From contig NZ_JBBMFK010000043.1 in assembly GCF_040096055.1 (NCBI RefSeq), positions 1 to 17,731 on the forward strand: 17,731 nucleotides of DNA, given 5' to 3'. Under the pieces are notes generated by a model that searched no databases, had not been told where the DNA came from, and saw only the letters and a program-made list of their open reading frames with translations. Source of the stretch: Pseudoflavonifractor intestinihominis. GTDB lineage: Bacteria; Bacillota; Clostridia; Oscillospirales; Oscillospiraceae. The translations under genes and the position numbers were made by a program. Positions 4,071 to 11,165 of this stretch are shown here, piece by piece (within the stretch, counting starts at the first letter, position 1; the number at the start of each line of letters is the position of its first letter).

Positions 4071-5719
4071 CCGACCTGGAGCGCTACTGCACCGGGCTGC
4101 TGGACGGGACCATCCCGGCCTGCCGCCGGATGAAGCAGGTGGCGGAGCGGCTGCTGGAGGACCTGGCCAGCCCGGGGGAGTTCCACTTCGACCCGGACAT
4201 CGCGGCCCGGCACATCGGCTTCATCCAGCGCTTCTGCAAGGTGCCCTCCGGCCGCATAGGTGCGCCCCTCCGGCTGGAGCTGTTCCAGCGGGCCCGGCTG
4301 GAGGCGGTGTTCGGCTTTGTGGACGACAACAACCTGCGCCGCTACAACGAGGTGCTGGTCATCGAAGGCCGCAAGAACGGCAAGACCACCGAGGCCGCCG
4401 CCATTGAGCTGGACCTGCTGGTCAACGACGGCGAGGGCGCACCCCAGATCTATAACGTGGCCACCAAGCTGGACCAGGCCCGCCTGGGCTATGAGGCGGC
4501 GGTGCGGATGCGGCAGATGTCGCCCATGCTGGCCAAGCACCTGCGCAAGCGGGTGTCGGACATCTACTGCCCCATGAACATGGGGTTCATCAAGCCCATG
4601 GCCTCCAACACCTCCAGCCTGGACGGCCTGGACGCCCACGCCGCCACCATCGACGAGCTGGCGGCCATCAAGAACCGTGACCTGTACGACCTGGTCAAGC
4701 AGGCCATGGGAGCCCGGAGCCAGCCCCTGCTCTTTGTCATCACCACCAACGGCTTTGTGCGGGAGGGCATCTTTGACGCCCAGTACAAATACGCCTGCGA
4801 CGTGCTGGACGGGAAAATCTCCGCGCCCCGGTTCCTGCCCTTCCTCTACGAGCTGGACGACCGGGCGGAGTGGGACGACCCGGCGTGCTGGGAGAAGGCA
4901 AACCCGGGCCTGGGGACCATCAAGAGCCGGGCCTACCTGGCCGAGATGGTGCAGAAGGCCAAGGACGACCCCAGCTTCAAGCCCACCGTGCTGGTGAAGG
5001 ACTTCAACATGCCCCAGACCTCGGAGAGCGCCTGGCTGCGGTGGGAGGAGCTCAACAACGAGGCCACGTTCCAGATACCCTTCGACTACGGCATCGGCGG
5101 ATTTGACGCCGCCGACACCACCGACCTCAACGCCGCCAAGGCCATCTTCATGCGGCCGGACGACCCCAACGTGTATGTGCGGTCCATGTACTGGATACCG
5201 GAGGCGGTGCTGGAGGAGGCCCGGCGGACGGGCAGCCGCCGCGAGCGGGACAACGTGCCCTATTCCCTCTGGGTGGAGCAGGGGTACATGCGCACCTGTC
5301 CGGGCCGGAAGTGCGACAAGCAGATTTTCCTGGACTGGTTCCGGGAGTTGCGGGACAGGGAGGGCCTGTACATGCTCTACATCGGCTACGACCCGTGGCA
5401 CATCGACGACAGCCTGCTGCGGGCCTTCCAGGCCGAGTTCGGCCCCGACTCCATGATACCGGTGCGCCAGGGCGTGGCCACCCTGTCCCAGCCCATGAAG
5501 GACCTGGCGGCCGACTTCCGGGACCACCGGGTCATCTACAACAACAACCCGGTGGACAAGTGGTGCCTGGTCAACAGCGAGGCCAAGAGCGACGTCAACG
5601 GCAACATCCAGCTGGTCAAGACCCTGGACCCCCGCCGCCGGGTGGACGGCACGGCCGCCCTGCTGTGCGCCTACACGGTGCTCCAGGACAAGAAGGACCT
5701 GTATATCAATCTGAACTGA
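4067..5719 (+). CDS. terL: Terminase large subunit
   Basis: A 550-residue DNA packaging motor with ATPase and nuclease halves. Walker A is G101-R-K-N-G-K106-T107 and Walker B is T194-I-D196-E197, with the N-terminal ATPase covering about residues 60-300. The nuclease half (about 330-550) contains acidic positions in GGFDAADTTDLNA and in YIGYDPWHIDDSL, as expected for the RNase-H-like metal site. The length is normal for the HK97/Terminase_1 family. The start is GTG at 4067, overlapping the small-subunit stop; no alternative start gives a better spacing. It docks on the portal encoded nine bases downstream. Very GC-rich third codon positions match the rest of the late operon. Confidence 0.96.
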   Translation: MTDLERYCTGLLDGTIPACRRMKQVAERLLEDLASPGEFHFDPDIAARHIGFIQRFCKVPSGRIGAPLRLELFQRARLEAVFGFVDDNNLRRYNEVLVIEGRKNGKTTEAAAIELDLLVNDGEGAPQIYNVATKLDQARLGYEAAVRMRQMSPMLAKHLRKRVSDIYCPMNMGFIKPMASNTSSLDGLDAHAATIDELAAIKNRDLYDLVKQAMGARSQPLLFVITTNGFVREGIFDAQYKYACDVLDGKISAPRFLPFLYELDDRAEWDDPACWEKANPGLGTIKSRAYLAEMVQKAKDDPSFKPTVLVKDFNMPQTSESAWLRWEELNNEATFQIPFDYGIGGFDAADTTDLNAAKAIFMRPDDPNVYVRSMYWIPEAVLEEARRTGSRRERDNVPYSLWVEQGYMRTCPGRKCDKQIFLDWFRELRDREGLYMLYIGYDPWHIDDSLLRAFQAEFGPDSMIPVRQGVATLSQPMKDLAADFRDHRVIYNNNPVDKWCLVNSEAKSDVNGNIQLVKTLDPRRRVDGTAALLCAYTVLQDKKDLYINLN

Positions 5720-5728
5720 GGTAAGCCC

Positions 5729-6994
5729 ATGGGACTCTTTGAAAAGCTGTTTCCACAAAAAACCGCCGAGGCGGCGGTCTATACCTACTTCAAGACCCTG
5801 GGCGGGTACACGCCGGTCTACACCTCCTTTGAGGGCGGGGTCTACGAGATGGCCCTGACCAGGGCCTGCATCCACACCTTTGCCACCCATGTCAGCAAGC
5901 TCAAGCCCATCGTCACCGGCCCGGGCAGCGGCCGGCTGGAGCGGGTCCTGCAATTCCAGCCCAACCCCTGGATGGACACCAAGAAGTACCTGTACCGGCT
6001 GGGCACCATCTACATGACGGAGAACACCGCCTTTATCGTGCCGGTGTACAGCGACGAGCTGATGCTCAGGACCGAGGGCTTCTATCCCATTCTTCCGTCC
6101 CAGGCGGAGATTGTGGAGCGGGGCGGCGGGCAGTACGTCCGCTTCCGGTTCCCCACCGGCCAGGTGGGGGTGCTGGAGCTGGAGAACACCGGCATCCTGA
6201 CCCAGTTCCAGTACCGGAGCGATTTCTTCGGCGAGGGCAACGGCGCCCTGCGGCCCACCATGGAGCTGCTCAACGCCCAGAACCAGAGCATCCTCAACGG
6301 CGTGAAGGCCTCGGCCTCGGTGCGCTTCCTGGCCCGATTGGCCAACGTGCTCAAGCCGGAGACCATGAAGGAGGAGCGGGACCGCCTGGTCCAGGACAAC
6401 CTGACGGCGGGCAACTCCGGCGGCGTGATGATCTTTGACAGCAAGTACGCCGACATCAAGCAGATCGACAGCAAGCCCTACATTGTGGACGACAAGCAGG
6501 CGGCCCAGATCCGGGAGTCGGTGTTTGATTACTACGGCATGTCGGACGCCATTTTGCAGAACAAGTACACGTCCGACCAGTGGTCGGCCTACTACGAGGG
6601 CAAGATTGAGCCCTTTGCCATTGAGCTGGGGCTGGTCCATACCAACATGACCTACACGCCGGCGGAGGTGGCCCGGGGCAAGGAGATCGCATTCTCGGTC
6701 AACCGCCTCCAGCACATGACCATGGACGACAAGCTGGAGACCGTGACCCAGCTCTTTGACCGGGGCATGATGAACATGGACGAGGGCCGGGAGGTGTTCC
6801 AGCTGCCGGCACTGAACACGGTGGAATCCAAGAAATATTACATCCGGCGGGACTACGCCGAGGTGAACGCGCTGGGGAAGGAGCCCCAGGGAAAGACGGA
6901 GGTGAGCGGCGATGCCGGTGTGCAAGGACCGGGAGTACCGGGCAATGAGCCTGCTCCTGCCCCGGAAGGCGGCGGAGAAGAGGCTGGAGAGTGA
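5729..6994 (+). CDS. Portal protein, HK97 family
   Basis: A 421-residue portal subunit; twelve copies form the channel at one capsid vertex through which terminase pumps DNA and to which the tail connectors attach. Family-like segments are the N-terminal VYEMALTRACIHTFATHVSKL, the region QYRSDFFGEGNGALRPTMELL, and the stem/crown part with FDYYGMSDAILQNKYT followed by a long helix. ATG 5729 follows GAGGTAAG (5718-5725), nine bases after terL. The C terminus (about residues 395-421) is Pro/Gly/Glu-rich and disordered, and exactly this part overlaps the protease gene in another frame for 83 bases. Such tails of portals are variable, so the overlap is tolerable. Confidence 0.95.
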   Translation: MGLFEKLFPQKTAEAAVYTYFKTLGGYTPVYTSFEGGVYEMALTRACIHTFATHVSKLKPIVTGPGSGRLERVLQFQPNPWMDTKKYLYRLGTIYMTENTAFIVPVYSDELMLRTEGFYPILPSQAEIVERGGGQYVRFRFPTGQVGVLELENTGILTQFQYRSDFFGEGNGALRPTMELLNAQNQSILNGVKASASVRFLARLANVLKPETMKEERDRLVQDNLTAGNSGGVMIFDSKYADIKQIDSKPYIVDDKQAAQIRESVFDYYGMSDAILQNKYTSDQWSAYYEGKIEPFAIELGLVHTNMTYTPAEVARGKEIAFSVNRLQHMTMDDKLETVTQLFDRGMMNMDEGREVFQLPALNTVESKKYYIRRDYAEVNALGKEPQGKTEVSGDAGVQGPGVPGNEPAPAPEGGGEEAGE

Positions 6995-7526
6995 CCACTA
7001 CGTGGAGGGCTACGCCACCACGTTTGATGACCCCTATGTGCTCTATGAGTGCGACGGCATAAAGTACCGGGAGCAGATCGACCGCCACGCCCTGGAGGGG
7101 GCGGACCTGTCCGACGTCATCATGCAGTATGACCACGCCGGGCGGGTGCTGGCCCGCAACAGCAACGGCACGCTGCTGCTGGAGCCGGACGAGCGGGGGT
7201 TCTTCATCGCGGCGGACCTGTCCAAGAGCGAGGCGGCCCGCAGCATGTACGAGGAAATCAGCAGTGGGCTGGTGACCAGGATGTCCTGGGCCTTCCGGGT
7301 GGAAAAGGACGCCTACGACCGGGCCACCAGGACCCGCACCATTCTGAAAATCGCGAAGGTCTACGACGTGTCGGCCGTGTCCATGCCGGCCAATCCGTCG
7401 ACCGAAATATCCGCCCGTTCCTGGCTCCACGGAGTGATGGAGGCGGAAAAAGCGGAGCGACTTGCAGCCCAGGCTGCCGAGCGGAAAAGGCAGAGACTCA
7501 AACTTTATTTGGAGGTAATCAGATGA
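6912..7526 (+). CDS. Prohead maturation protease (HK97 gp4 / peptidase U35 type)
   Basis: A 204-residue serine protease that cleaves the scaffold-like delta domain from the capsid protein and then itself during maturation. H75 in MQYDHAGRVLA and S125 in TRMSWAFRV are the catalytic pair; the segment VYDVSAVSMPANPST is the strand and loop typical of the family. The N-terminal VEGYATTFDDPYVLYE is also characteristic. ATG 6912 lies inside the portal gene with GGAGGTGA (6899-6906) ahead of it, so it overlaps the portal by 83 bases; a later start would remove the family's N-terminal strand. Its end overlaps the capsid start in ATGA. The C terminus is a basic helix, a plausible capsid-interaction tail. 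Confidence 0.95.
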   Translation: MPVCKDREYRAMSLLLPRKAAEKRLESDHYVEGYATTFDDPYVLYECDGIKYREQIDRHALEGADLSDVIMQYDHAGRVLARNSNGTLLLEPDERGFFIAADLSKSEAARSMYEEISSGLVTRMSWAFRVEKDAYDRATRTRTILKIAKVYDVSAVSMPANPSTEISARSWLHGVMEAEKAERLAAQAAERKRQRLKLYLEVIR

Positions 7527-8713
7527 AAAACCACAAGAACAAGCTCAGCGGCATCGGCATCCAGTTCTTTGCCGCCCCCAGCGCCCGCATGGGCGAGATT
7601 GAGAGCCGCCTGTCCGCCATCGCCCAGGAGCTGGAGCGGGACGACTGCGACGTGGACGCCCTGGAGCGGGAGGCCCGCGCCCTCAAGGAGGAGCGTGACA
7701 CCCTGACCCGCAGCGCCGAGCGGCGCCGTCAGCTGCTCAGCGAAATCGGCGCCGGCCGCACCGGCCGGGTAACCCATACCTTTGAGGGCGGCACGCCCGA
7801 GCAGCGCACCTATAGCGTGGACACGCCGGAGTACCGCTCCGCCTGGCTGCGGAATCTCCAGGGCCGGGACCTGTCCGCCGAGGAGCGGGCGGCAGTCACC
7901 GCCACGGCGGCCATCCCCACCACCACCATGAACAAGATCATCGCCCGCATGGAGCTGACCCCCATCATCCAGGCGGTGGATGTGACCTACATCCCCGGCA
8001 ACGTGACCTATCCCGTTGAGAAGACCGTCAACGGCGTCAGCTGGGTGGACATGGGCACCGCCGCCACCGACAGCGCCGACGCCCTGGACGCCGTGACCCT
8101 GGGGGCCTACAAGCTCATCAAGACGGTGGAGATTACCGCCGACGTGATGGCCATGGCCGTTGACGCCTTTGAGGACTGGCTGGTGGCCCGCCTGGGCAAC
8201 AAGATGTCCGTGGCCGTGGCCGCCGCCATCGCCGCCGGCACCGGCAGCAACCAGGCCACCGGCCTGACCAAGAGCGGCGAGATCACCCAGACCGGCACCT
8301 ACACAAAGGCCGGTATGACCTACAAGGACCTGATGACCATCCTGGCCACCCTGCCCACCCAGTACATGGCCAACGCCAAGTTCGCCATGCCCCGGGCGGT
8401 GTTCTACTCCGACCTGCTGGGCATGACCGACTCCAGCGGCAAGCCCGTGGTGGTGGCCGACGTCCAGAGCCCCGCCAAGTTCAACATCCTGGGCTATCCC
8501 GTTATCCTGGAGGACAACATCCCCAAGGACAACATCGTCTTCGGCGACCTTTTCGACGGCTACAAGTTCAACTTCGCCATGGCGCCCACCGTGGAGAGCG
8601 ACAAGTCGGTGGCCTTCCGCTCCGGCTCCACCGTCTACCGGGTCATGGCCCTGGCCGACGGCAAGCCCGCCGACAAGAAGGCCCTGTGCCTGTTCACCCG
8701 GGCCGGTGCGTAA
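7523..8713 (+). CDS. Major capsid protein, HK97 fold, with delta domain
   Basis: A 396-residue precursor of the capsid shell. Residues about 15-75 form a highly charged coiled coil (MGEIESRLSAIAQELERDD and onwards), the internal scaffolding delta domain that is removed by the protease upstream. The mature protein probably begins somewhere between residues 80 and 115 and contains the HK97-type elements: TTTMNKIIARMELTPIIQ, the long spine-helix area around EITADVMAMAVDAFEDWLVARL, and the P-domain end with GYPVILEDNIP and IVFGDLFDGYKF. GGAGG at 7511-7515 precedes ATG 7523. A strong hairpin without U tract follows the stop and may set its high expression apart from the connector genes. Confidence 0.95.
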   Translation: MKNHKNKLSGIGIQFFAAPSARMGEIESRLSAIAQELERDDCDVDALEREARALKEERDTLTRSAERRRQLLSEIGAGRTGRVTHTFEGGTPEQRTYSVDTPEYRSAWLRNLQGRDLSAEERAAVTATAAIPTTTMNKIIARMELTPIIQAVDVTYIPGNVTYPVEKTVNGVSWVDMGTAATDSADALDAVTLGAYKLIKTVEITADVMAMAVDAFEDWLVARLGNKMSVAVAAAIAAGTGSNQATGLTKSGEITQTGTYTKAGMTYKDLMTILATLPTQYMANAKFAMPRAVFYSDLLGMTDSSGKPVVVADVQSPAKFNILGYPVILEDNIPKDNIVFGDLFDGYKFNFAMAPTVESDKSVAFRSGSTVYRVMALADGKPADKKALCLFTRAGA

Positions 8714-8718
8714 TCCGC

Positions 8719-8753
8719 CCCGCAGGCGGTCCCGTGGAGGGGCCGCCTGCGGG
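8719..8753 (+). promoter_or_regulatory. Long hairpin after the capsid gene
   Basis: CCCGCAGGCGG (8719-8729) pairs perfectly with CCGCCTGCGGG (8743-8753), and the stem can extend inward by TCCC with GGGG to 15 pairs around loop GTGGA. No T tract follows, so it is better read as an mRNA stabiliser, processing site or partial attenuator. The AGGAGGG of the next gene starts four bases later. Confidence 0.7.
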
Positions 8754-8770
8754 AATAGGAGGGATTTGAT

Positions 8771-9049
8771 ATGACCCATGTACAGGACATCCGCACCGCG
8801 CTGCGCATCTCCGGCACAGCGCTGGACGACGAGATACAGGACACCATCGACGCGGCGGTGCTGGACCTGAAGACAGCGGGGGTGGACAAGGGCGACGTGG
8901 ACGCCCTGACCGGCATGGCCGTCAGGCTGTACGCCCGCTGGCAGTTTGACTACCGGGGCAAGGGGGAGGAGTACCACAGGGCTTACGAGAGCCTGAAAGC
9001 CGTCCTCTCCATGTGCGAGGAGTACCGGGGAGGCGGCGGCTATGAATGA
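8771..9049 (+). CDS. Head-tail connector, gp6-like adaptor
   Basis: A 92-residue protein in the slot of HK97 gp6-like adaptors that sit under the portal. It is helical throughout, with the usual pattern: an N-terminal helix containing RTALRISGTALDDEIQDTIDAAVLDLKTAGV, then ALTGMAVRLYARWQFDYRGKGEEYHRAYESLKAVL. AGGAGGG at 8757-8763 precedes ATG 8771. It overlaps the next gene by eight bases. Assignment is by length, helical periodicity and gene order, all consistent with Phage_connect/gp6-like families. Confidence 0.85.
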   Translation: MTHVQDIRTALRISGTALDDEIQDTIDAAVLDLKTAGVDKGDVDALTGMAVRLYARWQFDYRGKGEEYHRAYESLKAVLSMCEEYRGGGGYE

Positions 9050-9353
9050 TACCCTGGTGCTTATCGGCCTGACCTATGCCGCCAACAGCCTGATGGAGCA
9101 GGTGCCCGCCGGCGAGACCCGGACGGAGATTTTCGGAGAGGAGCGCTCGGTCACCCGGGCGGAGTGGTATGAGGGCGGCCGGGAGGGCATGAAGCCCTCT
9201 GTCATGTTTGTCACCCCGTCCATCAATTACACCGGACAGCAGGAAGCCGAGCTCCGCGGCAGGCGGTACGTGATCTACCGCACCTACCGCCGCAGGGACA
9301 GCGAGGAGACCGAGCTGTACCTGGAGGAGAAGGCGGGGGTGGCCTATGGGTAA
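9042..9353 (+). CDS. Head closure / head-tail joining protein
   Basis: A 103-residue mainly beta protein in the position of SPP1 gp16-like head-closure proteins, which plug the connector channel after packaging. The middle segment EWYEGGREGMKPSVMFVTPSINYTGQQEAELRGRRYVIYRTY carries the strand pattern of the Phage_H_T_join family, including the loop 'E..G......V..Y..Q....RG..Y.IYR'. It overlaps the gp6-like gene by eight bases and the following gene by eight, indicating coupled translation. The start ATG 9042 is preceded by GGGGAGGCGG. Confidence 0.8.
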   Translation: MNDTLVLIGLTYAANSLMEQVPAGETRTEIFGEERSVTRAEWYEGGREGMKPSVMFVTPSINYTGQQEAELRGRRYVIYRTYRRRDSEETELYLEEKAGVAYG

Positions 9354-9729
9354 GGTCAGAGTGGATAGAATGGCGGAGGCCCTGGGGGCTGTACTGGAGG
9401 ACTATGGCCAGGAAGTCAGGGATACCGTAAAGCGCACTGTCAAAGCGGCGGGAGAGTCCTGTAAAGAGGACATCCAGCGCCGCAGCCCGGCGCGAAAGCA
9501 GCGAAGAGCCTACCAGAAAGGCTGGCGCTGCGAGACCGTGTACGACGGCCCCAAGGGCATCCGGGTCCGGGTGGGCAACAAGACCAAGGGCCAGCTCACC
9601 CATCTGCTGGAGCATGGCCACGCCAAAGTGGGCGGCGGACGGGTGGAGGGTATCCCCCACATCCGCCCGGCAGAGGAGAAGATGGAGCGGCAGCTGCTGC
9701 TGGACCTGAAGGAGGCGCTGGAGGAATGA
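9346..9729 (+). CDS. HK97 gp10-like tail completion protein
   Basis: A 127-residue protein of the HK97 gp10-like group, a neck/tail completion component. The signature is the C-terminal half: LTHLLEHGHAKVGGGRVEGIPHIRPAEEKM, where L-x-x-L-E-x-G and the P-H-I-R-P-A-x-E box are family hallmarks. The N-terminal 50 residues form basic amphipathic helices. The ATG at 9346 overlaps the upstream stop by eight bases and its own end overlaps the next gene in ATGA. Confidence is high because the motif is diagnostic. Confidence 0.92.
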   Translation: MGKVRVDRMAEALGAVLEDYGQEVRDTVKRTVKAAGESCKEDIQRRSPARKQRRAYQKGWRCETVYDGPKGIRVRVGNKTKGQLTHLLEHGHAKVGGGRVEGIPHIRPAEEKMERQLLLDLKEALEE

Positions 9730-10031
9730 CCCAGGAGGAGCTGGCCCGCCGTCTGGCAGACACTGGCCTGCCGGTGGCCTACCGGGCCTTCCGCACCAGG
9801 CAGGACCCGCCGTACATCTGCTATGTCTATGTGTACGACGCCCAGTTTTTCGCCGACGACGTGATGTACTACTCCGCCGGCCACTACCAGGTGGAGCTGT
9901 ACACTTCCGCCAAGGACCCGGCCGCTGAGGCCAAGGTAGAGGCCGCCCTGGAGGGCCTGTGCTGGGAAAAGAGCGAGGAGTACCTCCAGGACGAGAAAGT
10001 CTATCAAATTCTATATGAAATTGAGGTGTAA
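9726..10031 (+). CDS. Tail terminator / minor neck protein
   Basis: A 101-residue alpha/beta protein between the gp10-like gene and the major tail protein, the usual slot of the tail terminator (tail-to-head joining) in siphoviruses. After an N-terminal helix it shows strands PPYICYVYVYDAQFFADDVMYY and HYQVELYTSAKDPAAEAKVEAAL, the pattern of DUF3168-like/terminator proteins. It overlaps its upstream gene by four bases and is two bases from the next. Function is inferred from order and fold pattern. Confidence 0.75.
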   Translation: MTQEELARRLADTGLPVAYRAFRTRQDPPYICYVYVYDAQFFADDVMYYSAGHYQVELYTSAKDPAAEAKVEAALEGLCWEKSEEYLQDEKVYQILYEIEV

Positions 10032-10033
10032 CA

Positions 10034-10618
10034 ATGGCAACAGGCAAAGCCAACAAGGTCAAGTTCGGCCTGAAGAATGTGCACTACGCCCCCTTGACCG
10101 TTGGAGAGGGTGGGGAAATCACCTTTGGTACGCCGGTGCCCATCCCCGGCGCGGTGAGCCTCTCCATGGACGCCCAGGGCGACCAGAGCACCTTCTACGC
10201 CGACGACATGGCCTACTATGTGACCTCCGCCAACGACGGCTACAAGGGCACTCTGGAGATTGCCCTCATTCCGGACAGCTACCGCAAGGACGTGCTGGGG
10301 GAGACGGAGGACGAGACCGACAAGGTGCTGGTGGAGAACGTGAGCGCGGAGCCCAAGCCCCACGCCCTGCTCTTTGAGTTTGCCGGCGACCAGAAGGCGG
10401 TGCGGCATGTGCTGTACAACTGCTCGGCCACCCGGCCCGGCGTCTCCGGCAGCACCACCAACAACACAAAGGAGCCCTCCACCGAGAGCCTGACCCTCAC
10501 CGCGTCACCGCTCACTGACGGCAGGATCAAGGCTCGCACAACCCCGGAAACCCCGGATGAGAAGTACAACAACTGGTACAAGACCGTGTGGCAGCCCGGA
10601 GCGGGGGTGGGCGGCTGA
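10034..10618 (+). CDS. Major tail tube protein
   Basis: A 194-residue tail tube subunit; hexameric rings of it polymerise around the tape measure. The N-terminal half has the phi13/TP901-like arrangement: KVKFGLKNVHYAPLT, then a strand-rich core with SLSMDAQGDQSTFYADDMAYYVTSANDGYKGTLEIALIPDSYRKDVLG, which is strongly characteristic of this family. The C-terminal part (about 140-175) is Thr/Ser-rich and may be a surface extension. Its stop overlaps the chaperone start as TGATG (10616-10620). Confidence 0.92.
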   Translation: MATGKANKVKFGLKNVHYAPLTVGEGGEITFGTPVPIPGAVSLSMDAQGDQSTFYADDMAYYVTSANDGYKGTLEIALIPDSYRKDVLGETEDETDKVLVENVSAEPKPHALLFEFAGDQKAVRHVLYNCSATRPGVSGSTTNNTKEPSTESLTLTASPLTDGRIKARTTPETPDEKYNNWYKTVWQPGAGVGG

Positions 10619-10980
10619 TGGAAAAGATTATCACCATTGACGGCCGCTCCGTGCCCTTCCGGGCCACGGCGGCCATCCCCCGCCTCTACCGCATCAAGTT
10701 TGGCCGGGACATCATGCAGGACATGCGGGACATCCAGCAGGCCGTGGAGAAGGCCCAGGCGGGGGAGGAGCCCATCCCGGTGAAGCTGCTGGAGGTCTTT
10801 GAAAACGTGGCGTACCTGATGGCCCGTCACGCCGACCCGGACATGGAGGCACACACCGTGGAGGACTGGCTGGACGGCTTCGACACCTTCTCCATCTACG
10901 AGGTGTTCCCCGAGCTGCTGGAGCTGTGGCGGGCCAACAACCAGTCCATCGCTGAGAGCAAAAAAAAACGAATCCCGTAG
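10618..10980 (+). CDS. Tail assembly chaperone, short form (gpG-like)
   Basis: A 120-residue chaperone that coats the unfolded tape measure before tail assembly, made when no frameshift occurs. ATG 10618 overlaps the tail-tube stop by one base; a longer in-frame GTG start at 10588 lies inside the tube gene without a ribosome binding site. The sequence MEKIITIDGRSVPFRATAAIPRLYRIKFGRDI is typical of these proteins in Clostridia and Bacilli phages. It ends in a lysine triplet encoded by nine A followed by RIP and a stop; that A-run is the slip site for the long form. Confidence 0.88.
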   Translation: MEKIITIDGRSVPFRATAAIPRLYRIKFGRDIMQDMRDIQQAVEKAQAGEEPIPVKLLEVFENVAYLMARHADPDMEAHTVEDWLDGFDTFSIYEVFPELLELWRANNQSIAESKKKRIP

Positions 10981-11153
10981 ACCGGGAGCTGACCACGGCG
11001 CTCTTCCTCCTGCGGGCGGCCCAGCTGGGCATCCCCATCCGGGACCTGGAGCTGCTCACCATCGGCATGGTCACCGACATGCTGATTGAGGCGGGCAACG
11101 ACGGCGCGGAGTATGACATGCTCCCCACCCAGGCAGACTTTGACGCATTTTAA
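10618..11153 (+). CDS. Tail assembly chaperone, -1 frameshift fusion (gpGT-like)
   Basis: A -1 slip on the A-run joins residues 1-117 of the short form to a 61-residue extension read from 10968 (ACG) to TAA 11151-11153, giving 178 residues. The extension has real protein character, with ELTTALFLLRAAQLGIPI, TIGMVTDMLIEAGND and the closing ATQ/PTQADFDAF-type motif known from T-domains of Gram-positive phages. It lacks its own start codon and ribosome binding site, and it fills the otherwise empty 185 bases before the tape measure. In lambda and relatives, the two forms are made at a fixed ratio and the T domain recruits tube subunits. Confidence 0.85.
10960..10987 (+). other. -1 ribosomal frameshift signal
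   Basis: Nine A (10960-10968) in frame as three AAA codons contain the slippery heptamer A_AAA_AAA (10962-10968). Four bases later a small stem TCCCG (10973-10977) / CGGGA (10983-10987) encloses the zero-frame stop TAG in its loop. The heptamer is of the classic X_XXY_YYZ type; the stem may stimulate slipping. Confidence 0.82.
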
Positions 11154-11165
11154 GGGGGCGGACCA

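Noticed and set aside
3965..6925. 986-codon open frame on the minus strand
   Set aside because: Shadow of the terminase and portal genes caused by high GC at third codon positions; composition is His/Gly/Val/Leu-biased and no start signal is seen.
7505..8977. 490-codon open frame on the minus strand
   Set aside because: Shadow of the capsid gene with low-complexity GHG/VGG composition.
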